NCBI RefSeq assembly: GCF_018860385.1
Contig: NZ_JAHKPH010000008.1
Span: 186,001-250,000, forward strand
Direction of reading: 5' to 3'
Length of the DNA: 64,000 nt
Source of the DNA: Reinekea forsetii
Lineage (GTDB): Bacteria; Pseudomonadota; Gammaproteobacteria; Pseudomonadales; Natronospirillaceae
Shown here: positions 53,516 to 63,036 of the stretch, piece after piece
Numbering within the stretch: the stretch's first letter is position 1
Layout: every line of letters starts with the position of its first letter
Translations under genes and position numbers: made by a program
The notes under the pieces: generated by a model
What the model saw: only the letters and a program-made list of their open reading frames with translations
What the model was told of the DNA's origin: nothing
Database searches by the model: none

Positions 53516-53786
53516 GGTAAAACCCTATATTGATGGCATTTATCATTCCACTAGGCTTGTTTTAATGATTAGAAGGCCAATAGAATTTAAAATGCAGATC
53601 TTAGTTTTAAATTAATATATAGGTTTTAGTAGCAAAGACCAATAAGACGGTAAGTAAATGTAGCGGATATTTTGTTGAATATTTGGTCAATCATTTAGTC
53701 TGTTAGACTATAAAATTACCGAAGTTGAGCACATAAAACGTTAAATCTTTAGAATTTCGACAAATAAAGCTATAAATATCTTTTAA

Positions 53787-54851
53787 CTACAGTTCAAATT
53801 TATAATCATTTTTCAGATTAGATCTATAAAAATGGCTCATATCGGGCGCTTTGGGCAGTCCGAATTTTTGCCATAACTTCAATTTTTTGGCTATTTCTTG
53901 CCCTTGTTGCTCAAAATTACCGTTCGATTCATATAAGTAATCGCTCGAATACATCTCTGGGTAGCTCAGTCTATTCGGGAGCAAGGGTACACATCCTGCG
54001 GCCACGGCTTCGAGCACCGCAATGCCTTGAAACTCATGAATGGCTGTCGATAACACTATGTCACAGCTCGACAAAAGTGCGTGATAGTCCGATTCATTTT
54101 CTACAAAAGCGCAATGGCTGACAATTGTGCTTTTCCGTTGTAAGCGTTCAAAGTTCTCAGGTTTTGTTCGAAACTCTTGCCCCGTAATGATGACTTCAAT
54201 AGATGCATCGGATGCTTCTAGAATATTTACAGTAGCCTCGAGTAGGTCAGGGCATTTATCCCATTCCCAGCGGTGGTTCCAAATAACACGTAAATGATTT
54301 GTTGCTCTTACCGTTCTCTGAGTCGGAAAGGGTTTAATTGGTACGGGTAGGATAATTGACTTTTTCTTTAATTCATCGGGCAGATTTTTAGGGGCTAAAT
54401 CGGGCATTTTTTTCATTAAGCGCTTCACGCCGTTTAAAAAGGAGTCCTGGTTGTATTGGCTGTTGAACAGTAGTTTGTTCGCTCTTATCGCGGAATAAAT
54501 ATGAGTAACTTGCCAATCTACGACACTTTGGGGGTTGTTAGCCGCGGGATAGTCGAATTGGTTATCGTGAAAATACAGTGTGCTCGAGGTATTTCGCAAT
54601 GCAGGATAAATACTTTGAATGGTGGCCAAATCGACCGATGCTGTTGCTAAAATAACATCGTATTCTCGGGTCACAAGTTCAGGGGCTAATTGGCCAATAG
54701 ATAATGGATTACCTCGCATGCGCCAGGAAAAATACCTCGGAGGTAAGGCTATCATCGACCAATCTATATGCGTCAACTCTTCAATTATAAAGTCAGCCCA
54801 GCTCGCTTGGCTTAACGAGTGGTATCCTGAAATAAGTAAACCTTTTCGCAC
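53787..54851 (-). CDS. tRNA-queuosine alpha-mannosyltransferase-like glycosyltransferase (DUF3524)
   Basis: A 354-residue GT-B-type glycosyltransferase. The N-terminal DUF3524 domain carries ISGYHSLSQASWADFIIEEL and RYFSWRMRGNP (residues 39-49), landmarks of the family named after the animal enzyme that adds mannose to queuosine in tRNA-Asp. The C-terminal half has the GT4-like VLEAVAAGCVPLLPNRLSYP. Start is GTG at 54851 with AAGG ten bases upstream. The sugar and acceptor in bacteria are not established; queuosine in tRNA is the natural guess. Confidence 0.78.
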   Translation of the reverse strand: MRKGLLISGYHSLSQASWADFIIEELTHIDWSMIALPPRYFSWRMRGNPLSIGQLAPELVTREYDVILATASVDLATIQSIYPALRNTSSTLYFHDNQFDYPAANNPQSVVDWQVTHIYSAIRANKLLFNSQYNQDSFLNGVKRLMKKMPDLAPKNLPDELKKKSIILPVPIKPFPTQRTVRATNHLRVIWNHRWEWDKCPDLLEATVNILEASDASIEVIITGQEFRTKPENFERLQRKSTIVSHCAFVENESDYHALLSSCDIVLSTAIHEFQGIAVLEAVAAGCVPLLPNRLSYPEMYSSDYLYESNGNFEQQGQEIAKKLKLWQKFGLPKAPDMSHFYRSNLKNDYKFEL

Positions 54852-55038
54852 AAACTGCCCTTAGAACGCGTATTGTTAATGGCTAGTGTAACCTGTAAAC
54901 GAACACTTCCCAACCTAGACCCTTTTGTGCAATAAGTGGTTTGTAATAGATGCAACTTTGTTACATTAAATTGTTATCTTGGTGCTTTTGATCAAGGTAT
55001 TCTGCAAGGGTCTTATAATATTTATGTAGGAGTAATGA

Positions 55039-56061
55039 ATGATTCGTACCCTAGTTATTGGGCATGGTTTTTCGGCTCAAACCTTTCATATCCCTTTTTT
55101 GTTGGCGTCTGAGTCTTTTGAATGGCGCGGTTCGGTAAGTTCAAAGCCAGATGTCATTCAAAAAAAACACCCATTGGTTAAAGTATATGATGCTATTGAC
55201 GCCATCCCCAGTGGCGAATATGACTTGGCCATTGTTACAACGCCAAATCATTTGCACTTTGAACAAGTAAAGCAATTACTCAAAATGGATTTGCACGTTG
55301 TTGTAGAAAAGCCAATGGTATTAAACCATCGTCATGCATCTTTGTTGTTTGATATTGCCAAAACAGAACAAAAGGTGCTCAGTGTATTTCAGAATAGACG
55401 ATGGGATGGTGACTTTTTAACCGTTAAGTCTCTGCTTCAAAACGGCACATTAGGTTCACTTGGGCGGTTTGTTTCTCGCTTCGATCGCTTTAGACCCGCT
55501 GTAAGAGAGCGTTGGCGTGAAAGTGCCATAGATGGTGCCGGTATCCTTTGGGATTTAGGGCCTCATTTGTTAGATCAAATGGTCGCTCTGTTTGGCAGGC
55601 CGTTGTCTATTACCGCAAATGTTTCAAAACTAAGAACGGGCGCTAAAAGTGATGATGTTTTTGAAATTTGGTGCCAATACCCTTCACATGAAGTGATCTT
55701 AGGTAGTAGCTGTTTTCAAGCAGGGCCTAATATGCGATTCAGTGTTGAGGGTACTGCAGGGAGTTACATTAAACATGGTTTGGATGTTCAAGAGAATGCA
55801 TTGAAGGCAGGGGCGTCGGTTTTAGGGGAACAGTGGGGAACGGAACATGACAGTCAGTGGGGGCAGTTGTATCAAGACAGCTCTCAATCAGGTGTAAAAA
55901 CCTTACCTGGAAATTACGGTGAGTTCTGGATGCAGCTTGCTTCTGCTATACAAAGTGGTGGCGCCAACCCTGTACCTCACGAAGATGTGCTTACTGTGAT
56001 TGAATTAATTGAAAAAGCGCATCTTTCTTCTGAGCAACGAAAAACTATTACGCTTAATTGA
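55039..56061 (+). CDS. Gfo/Idh/MocA-family oxidoreductase (YdgJ-like)
   Basis: A 340-residue NAD(P)-dependent dehydrogenase. The N-terminal Rossmann domain has VIGHGFSAQTFHIPFLLASE, then TTPNHLHFEQ and the conserved VVVEKPMVLNHRHA. The C-terminal domain contains GAGILWDLGPHLLDQMVALF with the family's catalytic histidine. It resembles E. coli YdgJ. The substrate is likely a sugar, polyol or their derivative. It converges on the alpha-galactoside genes with a bidirectional terminator between, so it may or may not belong to that pathway. GGAG precedes the ATG. Confidence 0.82.
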   Translation: MIRTLVIGHGFSAQTFHIPFLLASESFEWRGSVSSKPDVIQKKHPLVKVYDAIDAIPSGEYDLAIVTTPNHLHFEQVKQLLKMDLHVVVEKPMVLNHRHASLLFDIAKTEQKVLSVFQNRRWDGDFLTVKSLLQNGTLGSLGRFVSRFDRFRPAVRERWRESAIDGAGILWDLGPHLLDQMVALFGRPLSITANVSKLRTGAKSDDVFEIWCQYPSHEVILGSSCFQAGPNMRFSVEGTAGSYIKHGLDVQENALKAGASVLGEQWGTEHDSQWGQLYQDSSQSGVKTLPGNYGEFWMQLASAIQSGGANPVPHEDVLTVIELIEKAHLSSEQRKTITLN

Positions 56062-56066
56062 TGAGC

Positions 56067-56097
56067 AAAAAAAAGGCTGCGAAAGCAGCCTTTTTTT
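56067..56097. terminator. Bidirectional terminator
   Basis: GGCTGC-GAAA-GCAGCC flanked by eight A and seven T. It ends both the oxidoreductase gene on + and the binding-protein gene on -. Confidence 0.93.
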
Positions 56098-56109
56098 GTT
56101 CGAGCATTA

Positions 56110-57330
56110 TTAGTTGCGGAAAACGCGTTTACGTACTCGCTCTAAGTTATCCAAAATTTTATCCAAACGATCTGGGTTGATCATGAATTCTTGGAAGCCT
56201 TTCATGCCTTCAGAGGCCATGGCAGGGTCTGTATCGCGATCATAGAACTGTGCTGTTCCATCTGCGGCACCTAACATTGCACTGCCTTCCACTAAGAACT
56301 TGTTGTCTGCAGATTCTGAGTATTTGTTCGGTGGCAATTGGTTCAGTACTTCATTCAAAATCGTTTGATTCTCTGCTTTGGCAACATAAGCTAAGAACTT
56401 ACGTGCATCTTCTTTGTTCTTCGCACGTGCAGGGATGTGCACTGTATCAGTAGGCGCATCTTCAAACATGCCAACACCTGGATTGATTTCAGGGAACTGG
56501 AAGAAATCAAAGTTAGTGCCTTCAGGGAAGTTTGGCGTTAAAAAGTTACCCATTAGGTACATGGCGGCTTCACCGTTAAACATTGGCGCTTGCGCTTCTT
56601 GCCAGCTGTAAGATGCATGGTTCTCTAAGAAGTAACCTTTGTCGATAAGCTGCTTCCAGTTTGCAAATGTTTTGCGTACTCCCGCATCGGTATAAGGAAT
56701 TTTTCCATCCATTAAATCGATGTGATATTCCAGTCCATTGGTACGCATGTTGAGGTAGTCGAACCAACCTGCAGCAGTCCAAAGATACTTAGTACCAATG
56801 GTAATCGGCGCAATGCCATTGCTTTTGAGCGTTTCACAAACAGCTAAGAACTCTTCCCAAGTTTTTGGTTCTGAAAGTCCGTATTTGTCGAACATATCTT
56901 TGTTGTAGTACATGCCCCATTGGTAAAAAGAATAGGGAACGCCGTACTGGTTTCCATCAACCGACATGGATGCTTTTGTCGAAGACATAGAATCTGATAG
57001 TGCATTATCTGCCCAAACATCAGAAACATCTTCTAACAATCCACGTTCAACGAAATATTTCATTCGGTTACCAGCAAACCAAAAAACGACATCTGGTGGT
57101 GACGTAACTAACCAGTTACGGATGGCGCTTTTATAGCCTTCATGGTCGTATTCGTTAACTTTAACATCAATGTCTGGGTTTTCTGCTTGGAAACGTTGAA
57201 TGAGTTCTGCCCAAGCTTTTTTGGGAGCAGGGTCAGATTGGTTTGAGTTGATCACCAATGTACCTGCTAAAGCTTGAGTCATCATTGCAACGCTAATAGC
57301 GCTTGCGGTAAATATTTTCTTTAGAGACAT
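56110..57330 (-). CDS. Sugar ABC transporter binding protein (SBP family 1)
   Basis: A 406-residue periplasmic binding protein with signal peptide (MSLKKIFTASAISVAMMTQA, cleavage after ALA). The mature part has the family pattern: LIQRFQAENPDIDVKVNEYD, GVPYSFYQWGMYYNKDMFDK and GEAAMYLMGNFLTPNFPEG. Such proteins bind oligosaccharides or glycosides. It is the last gene of the minus-strand cluster permease-permease-alpha-galactosidase-SBP. An AAGGTC/GACCTT hairpin in the gap before it (57387-57404) may help set its expression. Confidence 0.87.
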   Translation of the reverse strand: MSLKKIFTASAISVAMMTQALAGTLVINSNQSDPAPKKAWAELIQRFQAENPDIDVKVNEYDHEGYKSAIRNWLVTSPPDVVFWFAGNRMKYFVERGLLEDVSDVWADNALSDSMSSTKASMSVDGNQYGVPYSFYQWGMYYNKDMFDKYGLSEPKTWEEFLAVCETLKSNGIAPITIGTKYLWTAAGWFDYLNMRTNGLEYHIDLMDGKIPYTDAGVRKTFANWKQLIDKGYFLENHASYSWQEAQAPMFNGEAAMYLMGNFLTPNFPEGTNFDFFQFPEINPGVGMFEDAPTDTVHIPARAKNKEDARKFLAYVAKAENQTILNEVLNQLPPNKYSESADNKFLVEGSAMLGAADGTAQFYDRDTDPAMASEGMKGFQEFMINPDRLDKILDNLERVRKRVFRN

Positions 57331-57412
57331 AGCCTAGTCCTTCTTTATTGTTTTTGACGACTTCATTTCTTGTAAAGGGTTATCTTAAGGTCCCTTTAGA
57401 CCTTTTTACTTT

Positions 57413-59524
57413 TTAATCACAAGCTTCAAGCTTGAGAATTAAAATAGATTCAGGGTCTAGCACCGGTAGTGGTATCCCTTTGTTTATTAGCCATTCACCT
57501 TGCACCTTTAAATTAGATTGTTCTAACCAATGCGGTTTTTTCTTCATGAGGTGTTGGGTGTGTTGCGGTTGAATCAGTACTTTTATTTGATATTGTTGAT
57601 CTGGAATTAAATAAGGAATTCGCAAATAACCCGGAACAGAAAACTCAGGCATGGTCTTCTGGAAGATACTGATATAACCGTTTGACGTTCCTTTCACGAA
57701 AAAGCCAATCTGGTTTTCGTCTGGGCATGTTAAAGGTACGCGAATACCCGAATGGATGTCCTCTCGAATATCTTTATACAGATTCAGATAGGTTGTTAAT
57801 TCAGCTTGATCGGCCTGGTTAAGCTGTCTTAAATCACACTCAATACCTAAGTGGCAAAACAGTGCCGTCGCAGCTCGTACTTGCATCGAATGAGTACGAC
57901 GGGTTGTATGGCTGGTATCGGGTCCAATATGTGACCCCAAAACTTCTGCAGGGAAAAACAAACTGGCCCATTGTTGCATGCGTTGACGTTCTAAAGCATC
58001 GTTGCAATCGCTTAACCAAAAACGATGAGTATGCTTTAAAATGCCGTAGTCCATTCGGCCACCGCCAGAGGAGCAAGATTCAATTTCTACGTTTGGAAAA
58101 GCGGCTCTAATGCGAGCTAATAAATTATAAAGCCCGTACACATAGTCTGCGTAGGCTGCTTTCCCCGTAAAATCCCCTGCTTGCAACAGGTCGCGGTTCA
58201 TATCCCATTTAATATATCGAATAGGGTGCGCCTTGAGAACATTACCAATGCTAGTAAATAAAAAATCCACAACGCTTGGGTTGGACATGTCTAAGACCCA
58301 TTGGTTTCGTCCGCTGGGTTGATGCCTATTAGTAATGCCTAACACCCAGTCGGGGTGAATACGAAACAGGTCCGATTCAGTACTGACCATTTCTGGTTCA
58401 AACCACAAACCAAACTCTAAATTGTTTTTTGAGAGTGTTTTGACCAACGGTGCAAAACCTTCTGGATAAACGTCTTGATCGATAACCCAATCACCCAATG
58501 CAGTTGTATCGTCTCTTCGCCCTTTAAACCAGCCATCGTCCAACACAAATCGTTCTGCACCTACTTGATGAGCCGCTTGAGCGAGAGCGTCTAATCCTTC
58601 TTGGTTATGATCAAAATATACGGCTTCCCAAGTATTAATATGTATAGGGCGGGGTGTCGATGTTGGGAAAGTCAGAATGTTTGTTCGCACAAATTGTTGA
58701 AAGTTTTCGCTAATGCCGGCCAATCCAGCCTGAGTTGTCGTTACATAGAGCGGAGCGTTATGAAATGATTGATCCATAGTCAGCAGCGCTTCACCTGGCA
58801 TTAAATAGATACCGGCTTGATACTGGGTAAGTCCAAGCTGGTTTCGTTCAATACGTTGAGTATGGTTACCGCTCCAACCAAGATGCATGCCGTAGCATTC
58901 ACCACTTTCATTTCCAAAAGCCTGTTCAGCAAACAATAAGCCAGGGAAGTGATCCTGTGAGGTGCGACCTTTCAGGTTGGTTAGTTCTAGTGTGCCTGTA
59001 GGAATTGTAGATTCAATGGGTTGAAACTCATTCACCCAACGACCAGAAAAATGCATCGACTTTTTAAAATGGGAAGGAACGGGCAACGACGTTAACAATT
59101 GCGTAAGCTCCAGAGTCTGCTGGCCGGTATTAGTTACGCTGGTTTCGAAACAAAAAGTGTCGGTTGCCTCATCAACAGTAATACGAAGGTTTAACCGAAT
59201 GTTGGCATGACAGTCATTAAAAGAAAGCGTCAGTTGTTTATCTTCACTGACGCAGTCAACATTTGTCCATTGAATAACCCAGTCTTGCCCAGCTCGATGG
59301 CACTTCAATGATGGATTTAAAAAGGTACCATCGGCGAATGTAGACGCTAAACTTAAGTGTTGAATTTCATCCAGCCCCGCTTGGGCGAGCGGAGGTAATA
59401 CCAGGTTTGACAGTTCACTTTCGGAGTAAGGTTGTTTTAGTTTTGGACCTAAATAAATTAGCCGAGCATCATTGTTTTCAAGGGAGATAACCAATGATGT
59501 ATTTTTCGAATTAAGAACCTTCAT
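57413..59524 (-). CDS. GH36 alpha-galactosidase
   Basis: A 703-residue retaining alpha-galactosidase of family GH36 (the RafA/AgaN/MelA type). The nucleophile is Asp441 in RYIKWDMNRDL and the acid/base Asp506 in LSDCNDALERQRMQ, 65 residues apart as usual. ESCSSGGGRMDYG lies between them. VLDDGWFKGRRDDTTALGDW is the substrate-binding tryptophan region. There is no signal peptide, so it acts in the cytoplasm on an imported alpha-galactoside. Four bases separate it from the upstream permease gene. Confidence 0.92.
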   Translation of the reverse strand: MKVLNSKNTSLVISLENNDARLIYLGPKLKQPYSESELSNLVLPPLAQAGLDEIQHLSLASTFADGTFLNPSLKCHRAGQDWVIQWTNVDCVSEDKQLTLSFNDCHANIRLNLRITVDEATDTFCFETSVTNTGQQTLELTQLLTSLPVPSHFKKSMHFSGRWVNEFQPIESTIPTGTLELTNLKGRTSQDHFPGLLFAEQAFGNESGECYGMHLGWSGNHTQRIERNQLGLTQYQAGIYLMPGEALLTMDQSFHNAPLYVTTTQAGLAGISENFQQFVRTNILTFPTSTPRPIHINTWEAVYFDHNQEGLDALAQAAHQVGAERFVLDDGWFKGRRDDTTALGDWVIDQDVYPEGFAPLVKTLSKNNLEFGLWFEPEMVSTESDLFRIHPDWVLGITNRHQPSGRNQWVLDMSNPSVVDFLFTSIGNVLKAHPIRYIKWDMNRDLLQAGDFTGKAAYADYVYGLYNLLARIRAAFPNVEIESCSSGGGRMDYGILKHTHRFWLSDCNDALERQRMQQWASLFFPAEVLGSHIGPDTSHTTRRTHSMQVRAATALFCHLGIECDLRQLNQADQAELTTYLNLYKDIREDIHSGIRVPLTCPDENQIGFFVKGTSNGYISIFQKTMPEFSVPGYLRIPYLIPDQQYQIKVLIQPQHTQHLMKKKPHWLEQSNLKVQGEWLINKGIPLPVLDPESILILKLEACD

Positions 59525-59528
59525 ATGA

Positions 59529-60380
59529 TTAACCCTTGGTAGCGCCTAACGTTAAGCCTGCAATAAAGTGCTTCTGCATTGCGAAAAATAAGATCACGGG
59601 TGGTAAGGCTGCGACTATTGAACCGGCTGAAATAAGATTCCACGAAGCCAACCATTGACCTCGAAGGGCACTGATACCAGCCGTAACTGGACGAACTTCA
59701 TCGCTTTGAACCAACACTAAAGCCCAAAAATAATCGTTCCATACAAAGGTGAAAATAAGGACAGCTAATGCCGCCAGAGCGGGTCGAACTAAAGGTAATA
59801 TAATTGAGTAAAAAATCTTCCATTCTGAGGCACCTTCTAAACGGCAACTCTCAAGTAATTCATCCGGGATGCCAACAATGAAATTCCGCATAAACATCGT
59901 GCAAAAACCCGTTTGAAAAGCAAGGTGAAACAAAATGAGCGCCCAAACCGTGTCGTACATGCCAAGGCTGATGGTTAAATCTCTTACGGGGATCATTAAA
60001 ATTTGAAAGGGTACAAAGTTGCCTCCAATAAATAGTGCAAATACGGCAAGTCGACCTTTAAATTTGAATTTCGCAAGGCCAAAACCGGCAAGCGTGGCTA
60101 ATAAAACAGAACCAAACATAACAGGCACAGTGACTAAAATGCTGTTCAATAAGTAGCGAGCCATATTGGTCGAGCCAAAAACGGCTGAGTAGTTTTCAAT
60201 TAAGTTGAAGGATTCTGGGATCCCCCAGTAATTACCCGCGTTAATATCAGCAATGGAGCGCACGGATGTCATTAAAACTGCGGCTAATGGGAGTAGCCAC
60301 AAAATTATCGCAATAGGTAAAGCAACCTTATAAGAGACTTGCGTAAATTTGCGGGTTTCGGCGATGGGAGTCGGGAACAT
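59529..60380 (-). CDS. Sugar ABC transporter permease (MalG/UgpE type)
   Basis: A 283-residue permease with six helices. The EAA loop is ELLESCRLEGASEWKIFYSI followed by LPLVRPALAALAVLIFTF, typical of the MalG/LacG/UgpE branch. It lies between the other permease (4 bases) and the alpha-galactosidase (4 bases), in a tight operon. Confidence 0.9.
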   Translation of the reverse strand: MFPTPIAETRKFTQVSYKVALPIAIILWLLPLAAVLMTSVRSIADINAGNYWGIPESFNLIENYSAVFGSTNMARYLLNSILVTVPVMFGSVLLATLAGFGLAKFKFKGRLAVFALFIGGNFVPFQILMIPVRDLTISLGMYDTVWALILFHLAFQTGFCTMFMRNFIVGIPDELLESCRLEGASEWKIFYSIILPLVRPALAALAVLIFTFVWNDYFWALVLVQSDEVRPVTAGISALRGQWLASWNLISAGSIVAALPPVILFFAMQKHFIAGLTLGATKG

Positions 60381-60384
60381 ACGG

Positions 60385-61266
60385 CTAGCCTCTCTCGTCT
60401 TTTAACATGCGCCACAAGAAGAAGGCGATGTAGATCAACATGATTAAAAATAATACGGTAGCAATGGCCGCGCCATAGCCCATGCGGTAATTAAAAATTG
60501 CTTGTTCGTACATGAAATAGGCTAGTACTGTAGAGCTGCCATAAGGTCCGCCGGCCGTCATTGATGCAACAAGGTCAAACGATCTCAAAGCTCCAATCAC
60601 AGTGACAACAATGGCGATAAAAGTGGCCGGCCTTAGTTGTGGCAAAATTACGTGCCTAAGCATGGTCCAGCCTTTTGCTCCGTCCATGCGTGCCGCTTCA
60701 ATTTGCTCAGGTTGCAGGTTGTTTAACCCCGTGAGAAATAAAATCATCGTGTAGGCTATTTGCGGCCAAAGTCCAGCAGCAATAATGCCGTAGGTGACCA
60801 GTGTTTCGTCGGCCAAAACGGGTATGGGATCAAACCCAAAAAAGCCGACAATAATCTTAAGTAGACCGTAGCCAGGGTCATAGAACCATGCGAACACAAT
60901 ACCGATGATGACTTGAGATATGACAAACGGAAAAAAGAAGAGCGACTTAACGGCCCTAATTCCAAGCACCTCTTGATTCAAAAATAAAGCAATGCCTAAT
61001 CCAATTGGCACAGCCAACATAAAAAAGACTAACCACAGTATATTGTTCCAAAGAGCGGTCCAAAATTGAGGATCGTAATACAGGTCAATGTAGTTCTGAA
61101 AGCCGATAAAATACTTAGGGCCGATGCCATCCCATTCATAGAAGCTGTAGGAAATACTTTGCACGATGGGGTAAATCACATAGACCACAAATAGGATTAA
61201 CGCTGGCAACATAAAGAGCCAAGGCGTAAGGCGCTCTAACAGTGGTTTTTGAGTGGATGAAGTCAA
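60385..61266 (-). CDS. Sugar ABC transporter permease (MalF/UgpA type)
   Basis: A 293-residue permease. The EAA loop is EQIEAARMDGAKGWTMLRHV, then LPQLRPATFIAIVVTVIGAL, of the MalF/UgpA branch. It is the first gene of the operon and starts with TTG at 61266 (AAGGG nine bases upstream). No ATPase gene is in the cluster, so a shared MsmX/UgpC-type ATPase encoded elsewhere must power the transporter. It diverges from glpK. Confidence 0.88.
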   Translation of the reverse strand: MTSSTQKPLLERLTPWLFMLPALILFVVYVIYPIVQSISYSFYEWDGIGPKYFIGFQNYIDLYYDPQFWTALWNNILWLVFFMLAVPIGLGIALFLNQEVLGIRAVKSLFFFPFVISQVIIGIVFAWFYDPGYGLLKIIVGFFGFDPIPVLADETLVTYGIIAAGLWPQIAYTMILFLTGLNNLQPEQIEAARMDGAKGWTMLRHVILPQLRPATFIAIVVTVIGALRSFDLVASMTAGGPYGSSTVLAYFMYEQAIFNYRMGYGAAIATVLFLIMLIYIAFFLWRMLKDERG

Positions 61267-61322
61267 AATATTAGCCCTTATATTTGTATTTTTTAACTTG
61301 GACGAAAATCATTATGTAATGC

Positions 61323-61340
61323 CTTGGTAACGTTTTCAAG
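61323..61340. promoter_or_regulatory. LacI-type operator in the transporter/glpK divergent region
   Basis: CTTGGTAAC-GTTTTCAAG is an 18-base near-palindrome with a central CG step, arms matching at 7 of 9 positions and the AAC/GTT core that LacI/GalR proteins favour. It lies 57 bases upstream of the transporter start and 111 before glpK, fitting joint control. No LacI-family regulator gene is in the window. Confidence 0.55.
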
Positions 61341-61450
61341 AACTTTTTGTTCTGGTTGATTATTGATCGAAATTAAAAGGGTTTTAAGGCTACAAAAAAT
61401 CACCGTTCGACTGTAAAGTATGTAAGGAAATAATAATAAGGACTCCTTTG

Positions 61451-62950
61451 ATGGCACGTTATATTCTATCGATCGACCAAGGCACAACGAGCTCAAGAGC
61501 CATTCTATTTGATGTAGCTGGTAAAATTGTGCATACCTCGGCGCAAGAGTTTGAACAGATTTTCCCCGAAAATGGTTGGGTAGAACACGACCCAAATGCC
61601 ATCTGGGATACCACCTTAACTGTGGCAAAAGACGTGTTGAGTAAGGTAGATACTAAAGACGTTGTAGGAATGGGCATTACCAACCAGCGTGAAACAACTC
61701 TGGTCTGGGATAAGCACACGGGTGAGCCGATATATAATGCCATTGTTTGGCAAGACAGGCGGACAGCCGATTATTGCCACCGTCTCAAAGCACAAGGCGT
61801 TGAAGAATCCGTTACTCAAAAAACAGGGTTAGTACTGGATCCATACTTCTCGGCTACTAAAGTCCGTTGGATTCTTGAAAACGTTCCCGATGCTCGGGAA
61901 AAAGCAACTAAAGGGGACCTTTTATTTGGCACGGTAGATAGCTTTTTGTTGTGGCGTTTAACCAATGGCGCTGTGCACGCTACCGATGCGACCAACGCCT
62001 CAAGAACACTATTATTTAATATACATACGCAGCAATGGGACTCAACTTTACTGTCGCTTTTTGATATTCCTGAGACCATGTTACCGGAAGTAAAAGATTG
62101 CGATTCTGTGTTTGGTGACGCCCACAAAGACCTACTGGGTGTATCGTTGCCAATTGCAGGCATTGCCGGTGATCAGCAAGCCGCGTTAATTGGGCAGGCA
62201 TGTTTCTCGTCAGGCATGGTTAAGAGTACTTATGGAACTGGGTGTTTTGTAATTGCGAACACAGGTGACAAAGCGATAGCGTCACACAATAAGCTACTAA
62301 CAACCGTAGGCTATCGTATCCAAGGGAAAACCACCTACGCCATCGAGGGGAGTATTTTTATGGCAGGAGCCACGATGCAGTGGTTGCGTGATGGCATAGG
62401 CTTAATCGACCATGCCAGTGAATCATTAGCGATGGCCGAATCGGTTGGCGCTCATCAATCCGTTTATCTTGTGCCTGCTTTCACAGGGCTTGGTGCGCCA
62501 TACTGGAACCCAGAGGCAAGAGGAGCGCTTGTTGGCATGACAAGGGATACCGGCCCAAAAGAAATTGTAACCGCCGGCCTGCAATCGGTGGCTTATCAGA
62601 CACGAGATTTGCTAGAAGCCATGGCTAAAGATGGTTTGGATGAAATAAAAAGGATTCGCGTTGATGGTGGTATGGTCGTCAATGATTGGGCTATGCAATT
62701 TTTATCTGATGTTTTACATGTCAAAGTAGATCGACCAGAAGTAACAGAAACAACGGCTTTAGGCGCGGCTATGTTAGTCGGTTTAGCTTTAGGCGTTTTT
62801 CATTCGTTGGATGAATTGTCTGAGCTTTGGGCGGAAGAACGTGAGTTTGAAATGGCCATGCCGCAAGCGCAATCAGAACAGCTCTACAAAGGCTGGGTTC
62901 GTGCCGTTAAAGGTGTAGAATTCATGGCGCAATTGGAAAGCGAACAGTGA
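61451..62950 (+). CDS. glpK: Glycerol kinase
   Basis: A 499-residue FGGY kinase with the start [40 protein letters not shown], and later [11 protein letters not shown] and [18 protein letters not shown], all glycerol-kinase signatures. It makes glycerol-3-phosphate from glycerol and ATP. The ATG at 61451 has AAGGA nine bases upstream. No glpF or glpD is adjacent; instead it diverges from the alpha-galactoside transporter operon. A hairpin follows. Confidence 0.94.
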   Translation: MARYILSIDQGTTSSRAILFDVAGKIVHTSAQEFEQIFPENGWVEHDPNAIWDTTLTVAKDVLSKVDTKDVVGMGITNQRETTLVWDKHTGEPIYNAIVWQDRRTADYCHRLKAQGVEESVTQKTGLVLDPYFSATKVRWILENVPDAREKATKGDLLFGTVDSFLLWRLTNGAVHATDATNASRTLLFNIHTQQWDSTLLSLFDIPETMLPEVKDCDSVFGDAHKDLLGVSLPIAGIAGDQQAALIGQACFSSGMVKSTYGTGCFVIANTGDKAIASHNKLLTTVGYRIQGKTTYAIEGSIFMAGATMQWLRDGIGLIDHASESLAMAESVGAHQSVYLVPAFTGLGAPYWNPEARGALVGMTRDTGPKEIVTAGLQSVAYQTRDLLEAMAKDGLDEIKRIRVDGGMVVNDWAMQFLSDVLHVKVDRPEVTETTALGAAMLVGLALGVFHSLDELSELWAEEREFEMAMPQAQSEQLYKGWVRAVKGVEFMAQLESEQ

Positions 62951-62962
62951 TATTCTCTTTTA

Positions 62963-62999
62963 GCTCGGCACTTCATTATTCCAAGTGACAGTGCCGAGC
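62963..62999 (+). terminator. Terminator after glpK
   Basis: A perfect 10-pair stem GCTCGGCACT/AGTGCCGAGC with a 17-base loop. The T run after it is poor (AGTCTTATAA), so termination efficiency is uncertain. Confidence 0.65.
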
Positions 63000-63036
63000 A
63001 GTCTTATAAATCTAAAAATAAACTCAAAGGTTTTAA

